DNA of 64,000 bases, taken from Sulfopaludibacter sp963815475 (GTDB lineage: Bacteria > Acidobacteriota > Terriglobia > Bryobacterales > Bryobacteraceae). The notes below the pieces were generated by a model. The model saw nothing but the letters and a program-made list of their open reading frames with translations, was not told the DNA's origin and did no database searches. Within the stretch, counting starts at the first letter, position 1. Every line of letters begins with the position of its first letter. The translations under genes and the position numbers were made by a program. This document shows positions 8,883 through 18,639 of the stretch, in pieces. The stretch covers positions 2,852,001-2,916,000 of the forward strand of contig CAWFHD010000003.1 in assembly GCA_963815475.1 (NCBI GenBank). The letters run 5' to 3'.

Positions 8883-9801
8883 AACAGTATTCGGCGATAA
8901 ACAGATCTTCCACGCCCAAGCCGGTGAGGTCGCAGACGCTGTTCTCACCAGCCCACAATTTCGCGGGCTGCCCAGACTCGCAGAACGCGCCCAACTCCAC
9001 GGCTCGCAAACTCTGCTCCCGGCAATGTTGCAATTCTCCCAGCTTCTCACACTGCTGGATGGAATCCACCAGCACCAGACCGGCGCGTTGCACAATCAGC
9101 GGATCGAGCTCCTGCTTTCCCTGGGAATCCGATCCCACGGCGGTGATGTGAGAGCCGCGCTGCAGGTCGCCGTAATGCAGCAACGGCGCACGCGAGCTGG
9201 TGACAGTGATCAGTAGCTTCGTGTGGGCCGCGACATCGGCGGGTGTTGTGGCAACCGAGATCTTCACGTCCGGCAGTAGCGCGCGTAAGTCGTCGCGGCA
9301 TTGGATGGCGCGATCTGGGTTGCGGCCCCAGACCCAGATCTCGCGCAGATTAAGCACCACGGCATGCATCCGCGCCTGCAAGCGAGCCTGTACGCCAGTC
9401 CCTATGATGCCGATGGAGGAATCGCCGCGCTTCAATTCGCGAGCCGCCATGGCGGCCACCGCGGCGGTGCGAACGTCGGTGAGATGGCCCTCATCCGCCA
9501 GCATCGCCATGGGCTGGCCGGTCTCAGCCGAGCACAGCAGCATCATGCCGCTCCCCGTGGAAATGCCGCACGCGACATTCCCAGGAAAGGTGCTGGCCAC
9601 TTTCAAAGCGAAGTATTTCCCGCCGCGACGGTAGCTGGATTTGATGTGCACCTCGCCCGACACCGGAGCGATGTCGAGGTGCATTGGCATGGGAATGTCG
9701 CACTCGCCCCGGGCCTGCGCGATCAGCGCGGCGCGCATCCGGTCGATGACCTCGGAATCGACGAGCGCGGCGCGAATTTCGGCGATGTCGAGGGTTCGCA
9801 T
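8863..9801 (-). CDS. ornithine cyclodeaminase / mu-crystallin family protein
   Basis: 312 residues from the ATG at 9801. Shows the family order: catalytic-domain segment VHIKSSYRRGGKYFALKVAS (with the conserved Lys), LLCSAETGQPMAMLADEG, LTDVRTAAVAAMAA, Rossmann motif IGIIGTGVQARLQ, ITAVGSDSQGKQELDP and DLTGLGVEDLFIAEY. The 'GSDxxGKQELDP' variant also occurs in imine-reducing members such as iminosuccinate reductase and ectoine-pathway EutC, so the enzyme may be an NAD(P)-dependent imine reductase or amino acid dehydrogenase rather than a true cyclodeaminase. It is first in an operon with the aminotransferase and divergent from a D-threonine-aldolase-family gene 33 bases away. No Shine-Dalgarno is visible; TAAAAT lies 10 bases before the start. 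Confidence 0.87.
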   Translation of the reverse strand: MRTLDIAEIRAALVDSEVIDRMRAALIAQARGECDIPMPMHLDIAPVSGEVHIKSSYRRGGKYFALKVASTFPGNVACGISTGSGMMLLCSAETGQPMAMLADEGHLTDVRTAAVAAMAARELKRGDSSIGIIGTGVQARLQARMHAVVLNLREIWVWGRNPDRAIQCRDDLRALLPDVKISVATTPADVAAHTKLLITVTSSRAPLLHYGDLQRGSHITAVGSDSQGKQELDPLIVQRAGLVLVDSIQQCEKLGELQHCREQSLRAVELGAFCESGQPAKLWAGENSVCDLTGLGVEDLFIAEYCYENRKV

Positions 9802-9834
9802 GGCAAGCGCAATTTTATGCCATATCCTGAAATC

Positions 9835-10926
9835 ATGCACGTTAGCGAAATCGATACGCCGGCGCTGGTAGTGGACATGGACGTCATGGAGGCGAACCTC
9901 AGCCGCGTGGCCGGCTATGCCCGGGAGCACGGCCTGCGCCTGCGGCCTCACACCAAGACGCACAAATCGGTGCAACTCGGCAAATTGCAGCTCAAGTCGG
10001 GTGCAGTCGGGCTGACGGTTGCCAAGGTGTCGGAGGCGGAAGTCATGCTGGGCTCGGCAACACCGGATCTGTTGTTGGCGTTCCCTATCATCGGGCATAC
10101 GAAGCTCGATCGGTTGATGGATGTGGCGCGGCGCACGCGGGTCACAGTGGCGCTTGACAGCGCCATTGCCGCGGATCAGTTATCCGGCGCGGCGCGCGCC
10201 GCCCAAGTGGAGGTCGGCGTCCTGGCAGAGGTGGATGTGGGTTTGGGCCGCGTGGGCGTGACGCCTGGCGAGCCTCTACTACAACTGGCGCAGCGCATCG
10301 AGAAGCTGCCGAATCTCCGGTTCGAAGGGATCACGTTCTATCCCGGCCACATTAAGAATATGGACGAGACGGGCCTGCAGGCGCTGACGCAGGTTTCGGA
10401 GCTGGTGCAATCCATCCTGGCCGATTTCGGCAAGGCTGGGATGGAAGTTCGGATCGTAAGCGGAGGATCTACGCCTACGCTGTTCCACTCGCACCAGCTC
10501 GAGGGCCTCACCGAGATCCGGCCGGGCACGTATGTGTTCAACGATCTGAACACCGTGCGCAGCGGCGGGTGCGCTATGCAAGATTGCGCGGCATCGATTC
10601 TGGCGACGGTGGTTTCCACGGCACGACCGGGACAGATGATCATCGATGGCGGCTCGAAGACCTTCTCGTCGGACCGGCCGAATTCGTCGGACGTCACGTT
10701 CGGCCAGGTGGTGGAAGCCCCCGACGCGCGATTCCACAAGATGAATGAGGAGCACGGCTTCGTAGACCTGACCCACGCCGGCCGCAACTTCGCGGTAGGC
10801 GACCGCGTCCACGTGATCCCGAATCACATTTGTGTGGCCGTGAATCTCCACGAAAAGGTGTACGGCATTCGTGGAGAAACGGTGGAGCAGGTCTGGACGG
10901 TGGACGGTCGAGGAAAGCTGCAGTAG
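9835..10926 (+). CDS. D-threonine aldolase / DSD1-family PLP enzyme
   Basis: 363 residues, fold type III PLP enzyme with alanine-racemase-like N-terminal barrel. Signatures: IDTPALVVDMDVMEANL, LRLRPHTKTHKS (the Lys should bind PLP), GLTVAKVSEAEVM, VEVGVLAEVDVGLGRVGV, FEGITFYPGHI, VSGGSTPTLF, EIRPGTYVFND, and the C-terminal metal-site-like EEHGFVDL and PNHICVAVNLHE. Family members cleave D-threonine or D-3-hydroxyaspartate to glycine plus aldehyde, or deaminate D-serine. The start at 9835 fits the family N-terminus; an ATG at 9817 adds six residues. It is divergent from the ornithine-cyclodeaminase-family gene with a 33-base shared start region, suggesting a common pathway. Confidence 0.87.
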   Translation: MHVSEIDTPALVVDMDVMEANLSRVAGYAREHGLRLRPHTKTHKSVQLGKLQLKSGAVGLTVAKVSEAEVMLGSATPDLLLAFPIIGHTKLDRLMDVARRTRVTVALDSAIAADQLSGAARAAQVEVGVLAEVDVGLGRVGVTPGEPLLQLAQRIEKLPNLRFEGITFYPGHIKNMDETGLQALTQVSELVQSILADFGKAGMEVRIVSGGSTPTLFHSHQLEGLTEIRPGTYVFNDLNTVRSGGCAMQDCAASILATVVSTARPGQMIIDGGSKTFSSDRPNSSDVTFGQVVEAPDARFHKMNEEHGFVDLTHAGRNFAVGDRVHVIPNHICVAVNLHEKVYGIRGETVEQVWTVDGRGKLQ

Positions 10927-10944
10927 CGCACGCCGAAGCCTGCG

Positions 10945-11870
10945 CTACTCAGCTTCTTCCTTCTTCCACCCCTTACCTGGATTAAATGTTACGGTGGCGC
11001 GCGCCAGTGCGTTCGTGGAGGGCCCAAGGTCCTTCCCATAGACCGCTCCGCGGTGATTCACAATGAAGGTCTTGACTCCCGAGACTCCGTACTGGCCGGC
11101 CAGGCGATGAGCGCAAAGCCGCCAATCATCTTGCCCTTCACTACGTAATCCACTGCGCCGCCTTCCGCGTCCGGGCCCTGCGCCTTGAGGACGTGGAAGT
11201 AGTAGCCGTGATAAGGAACGGCCTTCTTCCCCTGCGCCTGCAACAACGCGGCGGCCGCATCGGCAAAGGATTTCGGCACCAGGTTGGTCGATTCGCCTTC
11301 CCAATACAAACCGTCTTTCTTGCCAGGCGATGCGATGATCTTCTGCGCGTACGTCAACATGCCGCTGGCTTCGCGATCGTGAGCGGCGTACTCCATCTGC
11401 GCCTCCACGTATCCACGGCAGACTTCCACCGCGCCGAGTTCGTTGCGTCCGATGCGGCGCGCCAGAATTTCGTAGCGGCCGCGTGATGAGTCGAAGCGCC
11501 ATTTTCCGCCTTGGCGGATTAACGGCACGGGAAGCGGCCAATCGTCTTGTCCAATCACCACCGTGGCGCGGTCCGGATTTCCGGGGCTCACCTCAATGCG
11601 CATTTTTTCTCCAGCCCGGCGGGCGAACTCGGCACGCCCCGTTTTTTCAGCTTCCGGGTCGCCCGTTTCCACGATGTCCTTGCCTTCGGGACCGAAGATC
11701 TTCAGCATGGCAGCGGTGTCATTCTTGGAGGCGGAGTCAATCAGCGCGTGAGCCGCCTCCTCGGGAGTCGCGAATGTTCGCTGGGCCGGGGCGGCCTGCG
11801 GAGCGCCGGAGAGATAAGCGATCGTTCCCGCCAGCGTGACAATGGCTAAGCAAAACGGTTTCATCGTCAT
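10945..11870 (-). pseudogene. DUF2950 family protein with one frameshift
   Basis: Signal peptide (FCLAIVTLAGTIAYLSGAPQ) then a DUF2950 domain: TFATPEEAAHALIDSASKND, RAEFARRAGEKMRIE, VPLIRQGGKWRFD, KSFADAAAALLQAQGKKAVP and YHGYYFHVLKAQGP. The frame ends early after GGFALIAWPA; the missing end, QYGVSGVKTFIVNHRGAVYG then KDLGP, continues in the neighbouring frame to 10945. The shift lies at about 11093-11102 and is explained by loss of one C in CCGGCC[C]AG. AGGAG lies just before the ATG at 11870. It follows DUF3300 with 7 bases between the genes, a pairing common in Proteobacteria and Acidobacteriota; both are predicted envelope proteins of unknown function. Confidence 0.8.
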
Positions 11871-11877
11871 TCTTCTC

Positions 11878-13083
11878 CTAGTCATGCCGGCCGCCTCCCC
11901 GTTGGCCGCCGCCACCGCCGCCACGCGGGGCCGGCGCTGCTCGAGGAGCGGGAGCGCTGCGCGCAGCGCCCAGGCTGGAGTAGCCATGCTCGGCGTGTTC
12001 CTGCGCCGCGCGCCCGTTGTTCATGCCGCCGAACACTCCGCGATTCTGTTGCGCCGGAGCGCTCTGCGGAACCTGACGATTGCCGAAACGTTCCCCAGGC
12101 TGATTGGAGAAGTGCTCCTGCCGGTTGGGTTGCGGCGCGAGATTCTGGTGCACGCTGCCTCGATACCGATCGTTCAACTCAGGCCGCGCATAAGGAACAC
12201 CCGCGCGATGCCCCACGTCGTGCGCCCAGACCGAGGTGCCGTGCACGTTGGTAATATGCGTCGAATTGAAGTTGTACTGGTGGATAAAGGTGTTGTTGAC
12301 GATCACAGTATGGTTGCCCCATCCCGGATGCCAACCCCAACCGCCCCAGCCGTGCCATCCGCCGCCGAAGAACAAGCCGACGTTGATGCCAACTCCGAAG
12401 CCGAAACCCACACCGCCGTAAATCACGCTGCGCGGCGGCCAGTACCAACGCGGATAGGGATACCAGAGCGGCGGGCCCCAAATCCAGGCCGGGTCATAGA
12501 CGGGAACGTACATCACCTCGGGATTCGCCGGCACGATCTCGATCACCGGTTGCCCGCTCTCACTGCTGGTCACCACATTTTCCTGCGGAGTGGAGGCAAG
12601 CTTGCCGGCCTGCTGCGCACGTTGCCGCATGCGCTGCACGGCATCCATCACGTCCTGCTGCTGCGCCAGGAAGGCGTTGCCGAGATTCGTCGTCCATGAG
12701 ACGTCGTCATTCAGGCGCTTGAGCACGTCGGGAAAAACCACCAACGCCTGCACACTGGGATCCCAGTTCTGCTGTTGGGCGGCCTGCGTCAGCGCGGGAC
12801 CGGAAACGCCGGGATTCCGCTGCATCCACTGATAGGCCTGCACCACTTCCAGAGGATAGGTGGCGGCCACCATAATCTGGCTCAACAGCGGATCCGGGTA
12901 AAGCGCGATGGGCGCCACCAGGTCGTCAAGCTGATTGGGCGCGAGCGTCTGATCCGGCGGCGGTGGAGCCGGCGGTCCGTTCGGCGGCTGATCCTGCGCG
13001 AAAATTCCCGCCGGCGCAAGCAGCAAAATGCAAAGAAAAAGGGCTACCCCTCGGGCGCCCGCTGAAAACGGCTTAAGCGGCAT
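11878..13083 (-). CDS. DUF3300 family exported protein
   Basis: 401 residues. Signal peptide (GVALFLCILLLAPAGIFAQ), a Pro-rich linker, then the DUF3300 domain: LAPNQLDDLVAPIALYPDPL, QIMVAATYPLEVVQAYQWMQ, NWDPSVQALVVFPDVLKRL, FLAQQQDVMDAVQRMRQRAQ and VMYVPVYDPAWIWG. The C-terminal half is low complexity, rich in Gly, Trp, Tyr and His (near WHGWGGWGWHPGWGN) and ends in a Gly/Arg/Pro tail. AGGAGG six bases before the ATG is near-perfect. Predicted periplasmic or surface protein, operonic with DUF2950; function unknown. Confidence 0.88.
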   Translation of the reverse strand: MPLKPFSAGARGVALFLCILLLAPAGIFAQDQPPNGPPAPPPPDQTLAPNQLDDLVAPIALYPDPLLSQIMVAATYPLEVVQAYQWMQRNPGVSGPALTQAAQQQNWDPSVQALVVFPDVLKRLNDDVSWTTNLGNAFLAQQQDVMDAVQRMRQRAQQAGKLASTPQENVVTSSESGQPVIEIVPANPEVMYVPVYDPAWIWGPPLWYPYPRWYWPPRSVIYGGVGFGFGVGINVGLFFGGGWHGWGGWGWHPGWGNHTVIVNNTFIHQYNFNSTHITNVHGTSVWAHDVGHRAGVPYARPELNDRYRGSVHQNLAPQPNRQEHFSNQPGERFGNRQVPQSAPAQQNRGVFGGMNNGRAAQEHAEHGYSSLGAARSAPAPRAAPAPRGGGGGGQRGGGRHD

Positions 13084-13244
13084 GTTGACCTCCTAATATC
13101 CTCTGCGGCAAAACCACTTGCGTGGGTTGCCATTCGCGGCGGAGCCACCGCCGCTTCAACTACCTGCTACAGCCCTAACCCAACTCATTATACGTATTCG
13201 CGGCAACACAAGTTACCTTTACAACAATTTACAATGGACTTACC

Positions 13245-14138
13245 GTGGCTTATCGATTCGAGCGTAAGGAACCAGTGCAGCAAGGCGTCCGTCGCATGGT
13301 GCGCGAACAGCTCGAAGGGGCTATTGAATCTCTTAGCCGCCGTGGCAAGCGCGACGAAGGAATTCACGATGCGCGTAAGCGAGTCAAGAAAACGCGTGCC
13401 TTACTGCGGCTGGTAAAGGCCGAGCTGGGCGACCTCTTTGTGGCAGAGAACACGCGGCTGCGGGACGCGGCGCGTGGTCTCTCGGAGTTTCGCGATGCCG
13501 CTGTGGTCATCCAGACTTTTGACGATCTAGTGGAAAGGTATCGCGGCGACTTGGGGAAACGCTCGCTGGATTCGATTCGCCGCGGCCTCTTGATACACAA
13601 GGCCCGCGCCGAGCGCAAGGCCGGAATGAGAGCCGCGCTCCAGGAGATCTGCGAAGTGTTGCGTGCCAGCGCGCGCCGCACCGCGAAATGGCCGCTGGAA
13701 TCGGATGGCTTCGCGGCGATCGCGCCGGGGCTCGAACAGGCGTTCCAGCGTGGGCGGAAGGCCATGGCGGAGGCGCGTAGACATCCTTCGCCGCAGAGCT
13801 TTCACGAATGGCGAAAACGCGTGAAGGACCACTGGTATCACATCCGGCTTCTGGAAGATGTGTGGACCGACGTGATGGGCGGCTATCAGAAGAGCTTGAA
13901 GCAACTCGAGGATTGGCTGGGCTCCGACCATAACCTCGACGTCCTGCGCGCCAAGGTAACGGCACAGCCGGAATTCTTTGGCGCGCCCGAGGACATCGCG
14001 CTACTGTTGCAGTTGATCGAAAAGCACGAAGAGCATCTGCGTGACTGTGCCCTGGAAATGGGCGCGCGGATCTATGTGGAGAGTCCCAGGCAGTTTCGCA
14101 AACGGATGGCGGGATTGTGGGAGAGCTGGAAAGGCTGA
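13245..14138 (+). CDS. CHAD domain protein
   Basis: 297 residues from a GTG. Contains the two conserved CHAD helical repeats: GIHDARKRVKKTRALLRLVK with FRDAAVVIQTFDDL near residues 42-90, and FHEWRKRVKDHWYHIRLLED with SDHNLDVLRAKV in the second half. CHAD is an all-alpha domain with conserved His and basic residues that binds inorganic polyphosphate and is often linked to CYTH triphosphatases; no CYTH gene is seen here. No Shine-Dalgarno is present; TACAAT at 13230-13235 lies 9 bases before the start, compatible with a very short or absent leader. Divergent from DUF3300. Confidence 0.85.
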   Translation: MAYRFERKEPVQQGVRRMVREQLEGAIESLSRRGKRDEGIHDARKRVKKTRALLRLVKAELGDLFVAENTRLRDAARGLSEFRDAAVVIQTFDDLVERYRGDLGKRSLDSIRRGLLIHKARAERKAGMRAALQEICEVLRASARRTAKWPLESDGFAAIAPGLEQAFQRGRKAMAEARRHPSPQSFHEWRKRVKDHWYHIRLLEDVWTDVMGGYQKSLKQLEDWLGSDHNLDVLRAKVTAQPEFFGAPEDIALLLQLIEKHEEHLRDCALEMGARIYVESPRQFRKRMAGLWESWKG

Positions 14139-14187
14139 GGGCCTGTCACGGACTTGCAACCTGGACCGCATTACAATAAATACTCCC

Positions 14188-15177
14188 ATGCGCCTGATCA
14201 TATCGCTTTTACTAACCGTTTCCCTCCACGCTCAGCTTCGGATTTATGCCATTGATGTCGAGGGCGGTAAGTCCACGCTGTTCGTGTCGCCCTCGGGCCA
14301 ATCGGTGCTCGTGGATACCGGTTACGACGGTTTCAACAGCCGCGATGCCAAACGGATTGCCGCGGCGGCGAAAGACGCGGGGGTGAAGCAGATCGATTAT
14401 CTGGTGATCACGCATTACCACCATGACCACGTTGGCGGTGTTCCGCAGCTTGCGGCCAAACTTCCGATCGTTACCTTCATCGATCATGGGGAAAACAAGG
14501 AATCCGCTAAGGACAACGGCGCGGTTTACCAGGCATATCTCAAACAGCGCGCCAAGGGCAAGCATATCGAGGTCAAGGCGGGCGACAGCATTCCCATCGC
14601 GGGCCTCCAGGTGCTGGTAGTAACTGCCAGCGGCAAGGCGATCGCACAGCCCCTGCCGGGCGCAGGACAGCCAAATCCAACGTGCTCCAGCTACCAGCCG
14701 ATTAAGTCTGACTCGAGCGAGAACTCCGTGTCGATCGGAATGCTGATCACATATGGAAGTTTCCGCGCGGTGGATCTCGGCGACCTTTACTGGAATCAGG
14801 AACACGACCTCGCCTGCCCCACCAACAAAATCGGACCGGTGGACCTATACTTGACCACTCATCACGCCAAGAAGACGTCAGGCTCGCCGCAGATGGTGGA
14901 TGCGCTGCAGGCTCGGGTCGCTGTGATGAATAACGGGCCCTCCACAGGCGGCTCGGAGCAGGCTTGGCAAACGATTCACGATGCGCCGGGCATGCTAGAC
15001 ATCTGGCAATTGCATTACGCCACCGCCAATGACAAGAAGCACAACACGCCCGAGCCATACATCGCCAATCTGAAAGACCCCTGCAACGGCGATTGGGTCA
15101 AAGTCACCGCAGAGTCCAACGGCACGTTCACCGTCGTGAATGGGCGCAGCGGATTTGCGAAAACCTATCCGAAGTAG
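14188..15177 (+). CDS. secreted metallo-beta-lactamase-fold hydrolase
   Basis: 329 residues with a signal peptide (LIISLLLTVSLHAQ). The metal-binding motif is VITHYHHDHVGGVP, preceded by SVLVDTGYDGFNS and followed by FRAVDLGDLYWNQEHDL and YLTTHHAKKTSGSP, matching the ComEC/Rec2-like and general MBL order. It is likely a periplasmic metal-dependent hydrolase; substrate unknown. The ATG at 14188 starts the signal peptide; the upstream in-frame ATG at 14041 lies inside the CHAD gene. No Shine-Dalgarno; TACAAT lies 10 bases upstream. Confidence 0.85.
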   Translation: MRLIISLLLTVSLHAQLRIYAIDVEGGKSTLFVSPSGQSVLVDTGYDGFNSRDAKRIAAAAKDAGVKQIDYLVITHYHHDHVGGVPQLAAKLPIVTFIDHGENKESAKDNGAVYQAYLKQRAKGKHIEVKAGDSIPIAGLQVLVVTASGKAIAQPLPGAGQPNPTCSSYQPIKSDSSENSVSIGMLITYGSFRAVDLGDLYWNQEHDLACPTNKIGPVDLYLTTHHAKKTSGSPQMVDALQARVAVMNNGPSTGGSEQAWQTIHDAPGMLDIWQLHYATANDKKHNTPEPYIANLKDPCNGDWVKVTAESNGTFTVVNGRSGFAKTYPK

Positions 15178-15192
15178 AAGGCGTCTTTCCGC

Positions 15193-18100
15193 CTAGAAAA
15201 TCGCTTTCAACGCGAACTGAATCTGCCGCGCCGGGTAAGTGGATCGGATCGTGCCAAACGACGAAGAGCCGAAGTTGGTATTCGGAATTCCGAAGTTGGT
15301 ATGGTTCAGGACGTTAAAGAACTCAGAACGGAATTGTAGCTTCGGCCCTCTCCCGGATATGAAACGTCTTGTCCACTGCCATATCCCACTGCTCAAGGTT
15401 CGGCGAGCGGAAGGCGTTGCGGCCGAGATTGCCGAACGGGTCGTCGACGGGTGGCGTAGTAAATGTGTAACCCGCGAAGTAAGTATTGATCAACTGCGAC
15501 TTACTCTGGTCGGTGGAAGCGCCCGAGAGATTCGGACGCAGAAACGGCTGGCCGCGATAGTCGTTCGAGAGTCCGCTGACCGCGTTCGCCGTAGAGGCGT
15601 GTGTAATAGACGTTCAACGGTGTGCCAGTGTGAGCGGTGTTAATGGTGTTCAACTCCCAACCACCCAGCACTGCGTCGATCACGGGATTCACGCCCGATC
15701 CGAACTTGCGACCTTTGCCGAACGGGACCTGGTAAACCACGCTCGAGACATTGTTAAACTTCACATCGTAGCTGGAAGGCCCGGCTTCCGCGCCCAGGTT
15801 GTGGATGTTCTGCGGAGTGGCCTGAACGTAGCCGGCATAATATTCCAGCGCCTGATCGGAATCGCCAATCGCATTGCCCCAGGTGAACGAATTGAGGAAG
15901 TACAACCCCTGGCCGAAGCGATGTTCCACACGAGCGGAGATCCCGTTGTAGTGCGTATTGCCGGCCGGATCCACCCAGGTAATGGGGCCGTAAGCCGGAT
16001 AAGGCGCGCGCTGCTGGTAGCTCAGAGTTCCGCCGGGCTGGTTCGGAGCGGCCTGGTTGTAGATCTGCAATGATCGGCAGGCGCAGGGTATGGTTGCCGT
16101 TGTACGCGATCTCCACTACCGTGTCCTTGGTGATCTCGCGCTGCAGCGATAGGAACCAGTTCTGAATGTACGGCCACGGCGAATTCGCCGGGGTGTAATC
16201 GACGTTCGAAACCAGCGGATTGAAATTCGCGGGGTTGGCGATCCCGGTGGAGAAGCTGTTCACTGTGGTCAGGAAAGTGGAGGGCACGGGTCCACCTGCT
16301 GGAATGGTCTGGCTGAATACGCCGAACAGCGCTTGCGGGGCGTTAATCCCTTCGATGGCGCTGCCCACGCGGTTGAAGAAATCATGGCTGATGCCGTATC
16401 CGCCGCGCAGCACCATCTTCGGCATGAAATTGTAGGCGAATCCGAGACGCGGACCGAAATCCTTGTAGTCCGGATTCACGAGGCGCGCGGTTGTACCAGG
16501 CTGCCGCCCTTGGCACGAATCATCGTGCCGGTTGCCGGGTCGAAGTTCGACCAGTTGTTGTCGCGATCCAACAGTGGCGTCGCGAACTCCCAGCGCAGTC
16601 CGAGGTTTAGGGTGAGTTTGGAAGTGACGCGCCAGTCATCCTGTGCGTACAGAGAATGCACCTGCTGGCGCAGGTTCGAAACGAAGTTGTTGCCGAGGTT
16701 GACACTGCTCGGCAGGCCGAAGATGAAGTCCGCCAGATTATAGCTGGTGGTGTCGGCGGTGATCGTGCATCCGGCCGCCTGCCCTAATTGCGCGCAGGTC
16801 GGCTTGCTGAATTGCCCGTTATAGGTATCCTGGCCGTACAGCGGATTCACGTCGAGCACCTCGGTGCGAATCACGGATAGTTCGTAGCCGGCCTTGAGGG
16901 AGTGCTGATTCAGGATCTTCGAGAAGTTCAACTTGGGACCGAACGAAGTGGGATTCTGAAACTGCGGATTGCTGGTCTGGCGTCCCATCGAAGTCGCGAA
17001 GCCGCTGATGGATTGCGTGTTCAGGCCGCCGGTGAGGCTGGGGCTGGTCGGCAATCCCTGAAAGCCAAACAGCGATTGCAGGCTCGGACCGCCAACGTAG
17101 GGCGGCTGCTTGCCGCCCAGCACATGAGTGAAGCTGAGGCGCGCTTCGAAGATGGAGGTCGGGAGTCACCGTCCAGGTATAGCCGAGCGAAGCGTTCTGG
17201 TCGAGGACGTGAATGTACCCGTTGCCGTCGCCGCCCGAGGGCCCCGAAAGATCGGGCTGGTAATACTGCTGGTCCTTGCGCTGGCTGAAGCGGAGGAATA
17301 GGGACATCTTTTCGTTGATCTGGTCGTCGATCTTGGCGTCGTACTTGTCGCTATAGTCGCGGATCAGCAGCAGGGCTTCGTCGTTGTTGGAGCGGCTGGT
17401 GAAGGCGCCGGCATTGGTCGGCGGCAGGTTGCTCAGCGCGTAAGCGGCGAAGGGATTCAATTGCGAGATCGGAATCTGCGTGTTCGCCGGGTATACGGTT
17501 CCCGTAAGCGGATTTACCACGGCGACGGGGAGAATTCCCGCGCGATCGTTCGAATTGGGGATGGAATCGAAATTGAGATAGCGCTGCAATTGCCGGTACC
17601 CTTCGTAGTCGGCGAACCAGAACAAGCGATTTTTGATGAACGGTCCGCCGATGGCGGCGCCGAATTGGTTGCGCTGCAGTGTGGGCTTCAGGAATACGGT
17701 CGGGCTGAATTGAAAGCCCACGGCGTTGAGGTCGGTGTTGCGCAGAAACTCCCAAGCCGCTCCGTGAAACTCGTTACCGCCGGACTTCATCACGGCATTG
17801 ATCACAGCACCGCCTACACGCCCGTATTCCGCGCTGTAATTCGACGTGATCACTTTGAACTCCGCGATGGCGTCGGGCGAGGGGCTGATGACTTGCGACG
17901 AATAACCTTGATTGCTGGTGCCGTAATGATTGTTGTCCACCCCATCCAGCAGGAAATTGTTGTAGGTGCTGCGCATTCCGTTCACGTTGAAGGCGGCCTC
18001 ACGCGGTGTGCCGCTGGGCGAAAACGAAACGGCGATGGGCGATTTGATCGTGTTGGTGGAAAGCAGCGCCAGGTCGGCATAGTTGCGCCCATTCAGCGGC

Positions 18101-18519
18101 AGTTCTACGATCTGCTGGGTGTTGATCACTTGTCCGTGCTCGCTGGAATCGGTCTCGAGCGCTGCCGCGACGCCCTCGACATTTACGGTCTCCGAGACGG
18201 AACCGACTTGCAGCGTGAGGTCCACGCGCTGCCGCGCATTCACATCCACGGCGATGTCCGTAGACACCGCTTTCGAGAATCCTGCGGCCTCCGCGGACAC
18301 CGTATATTTGCCCACCTTGACTTGCGAGAAGAGGAAGTTTCCGATCTCATCGCTGGTCGTCTTGGCCTGAATGCCCGTCTCCTGATTGGTCAGGGTCACT
18401 GTAGCCTTCGGGACGGCAGCGGAGTGTGTATCCCTGATGGTCCCCAGAACGTCGGCGGTATCGTATTGAGCAAAGCAGGGAGTTAGTGCGATTACTAACA
18501 AATATAGCTTCTTTGTCAT
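15193..18519 (-). pseudogene. TonB-dependent receptor (Oar-like), five frameshifts
   Basis: Signal peptide (KLYLLVIALTPCFAQ) and carboxypeptidase regulatory domain (TNQETGIQAKTTSDEIGNFL, VKVGKYTVSAEAAGFSKAV), then plug (IVELPLNGRNYADLALLS, NNFLLDGVDNNHYG, VITSNYSAEYGRVGGAVINA) and barrel. The barrel is split among frames: the first ends after SLGYTWTVTP, then TSIFEARLSFTHVLGGK..., then PDYKDFGPRLGFAYNF..., then IYNQAAPNQPGGTLSYQ..., then SGLSNDYRGQPFLRP..., then GPKLQFRSEFFNVLNHTNFG to 15193. Breaks are near 17161-17166 (an extra base in a GGG run), 16490, 16070, 15600 and 15350. The start at 18519 has GGGAGG 8 bases upstream. The ancestor would be about 1100 residues and would import glycans or other large substrates. 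Not translatable as given. Confidence 0.85.
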
Positions 18520-18639
18520 CGGGATGCCTCCCGTGAAGCGTATCACGCCGGTGAGTCAATTCGATTTCGGGTAAGTTACAGAAATGTTACCGGGCTAAAC
18601 CAAGGGCAGGGCGTTACACTCTTGAACAACGTCGGAAGA

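Noticed and set aside
17461..18486. 341-residue open frame antisense to the broken TonB receptor
   Set aside because: Opposite strand of a recognisable plug/barrel gene; no known motif.
15193..18519. Programmed frameshifting as the cause of the split TonB receptor
   Set aside because: Five separate shifts in one gene and no slippery heptamer with a downstream structure; indels or decay explain it better.
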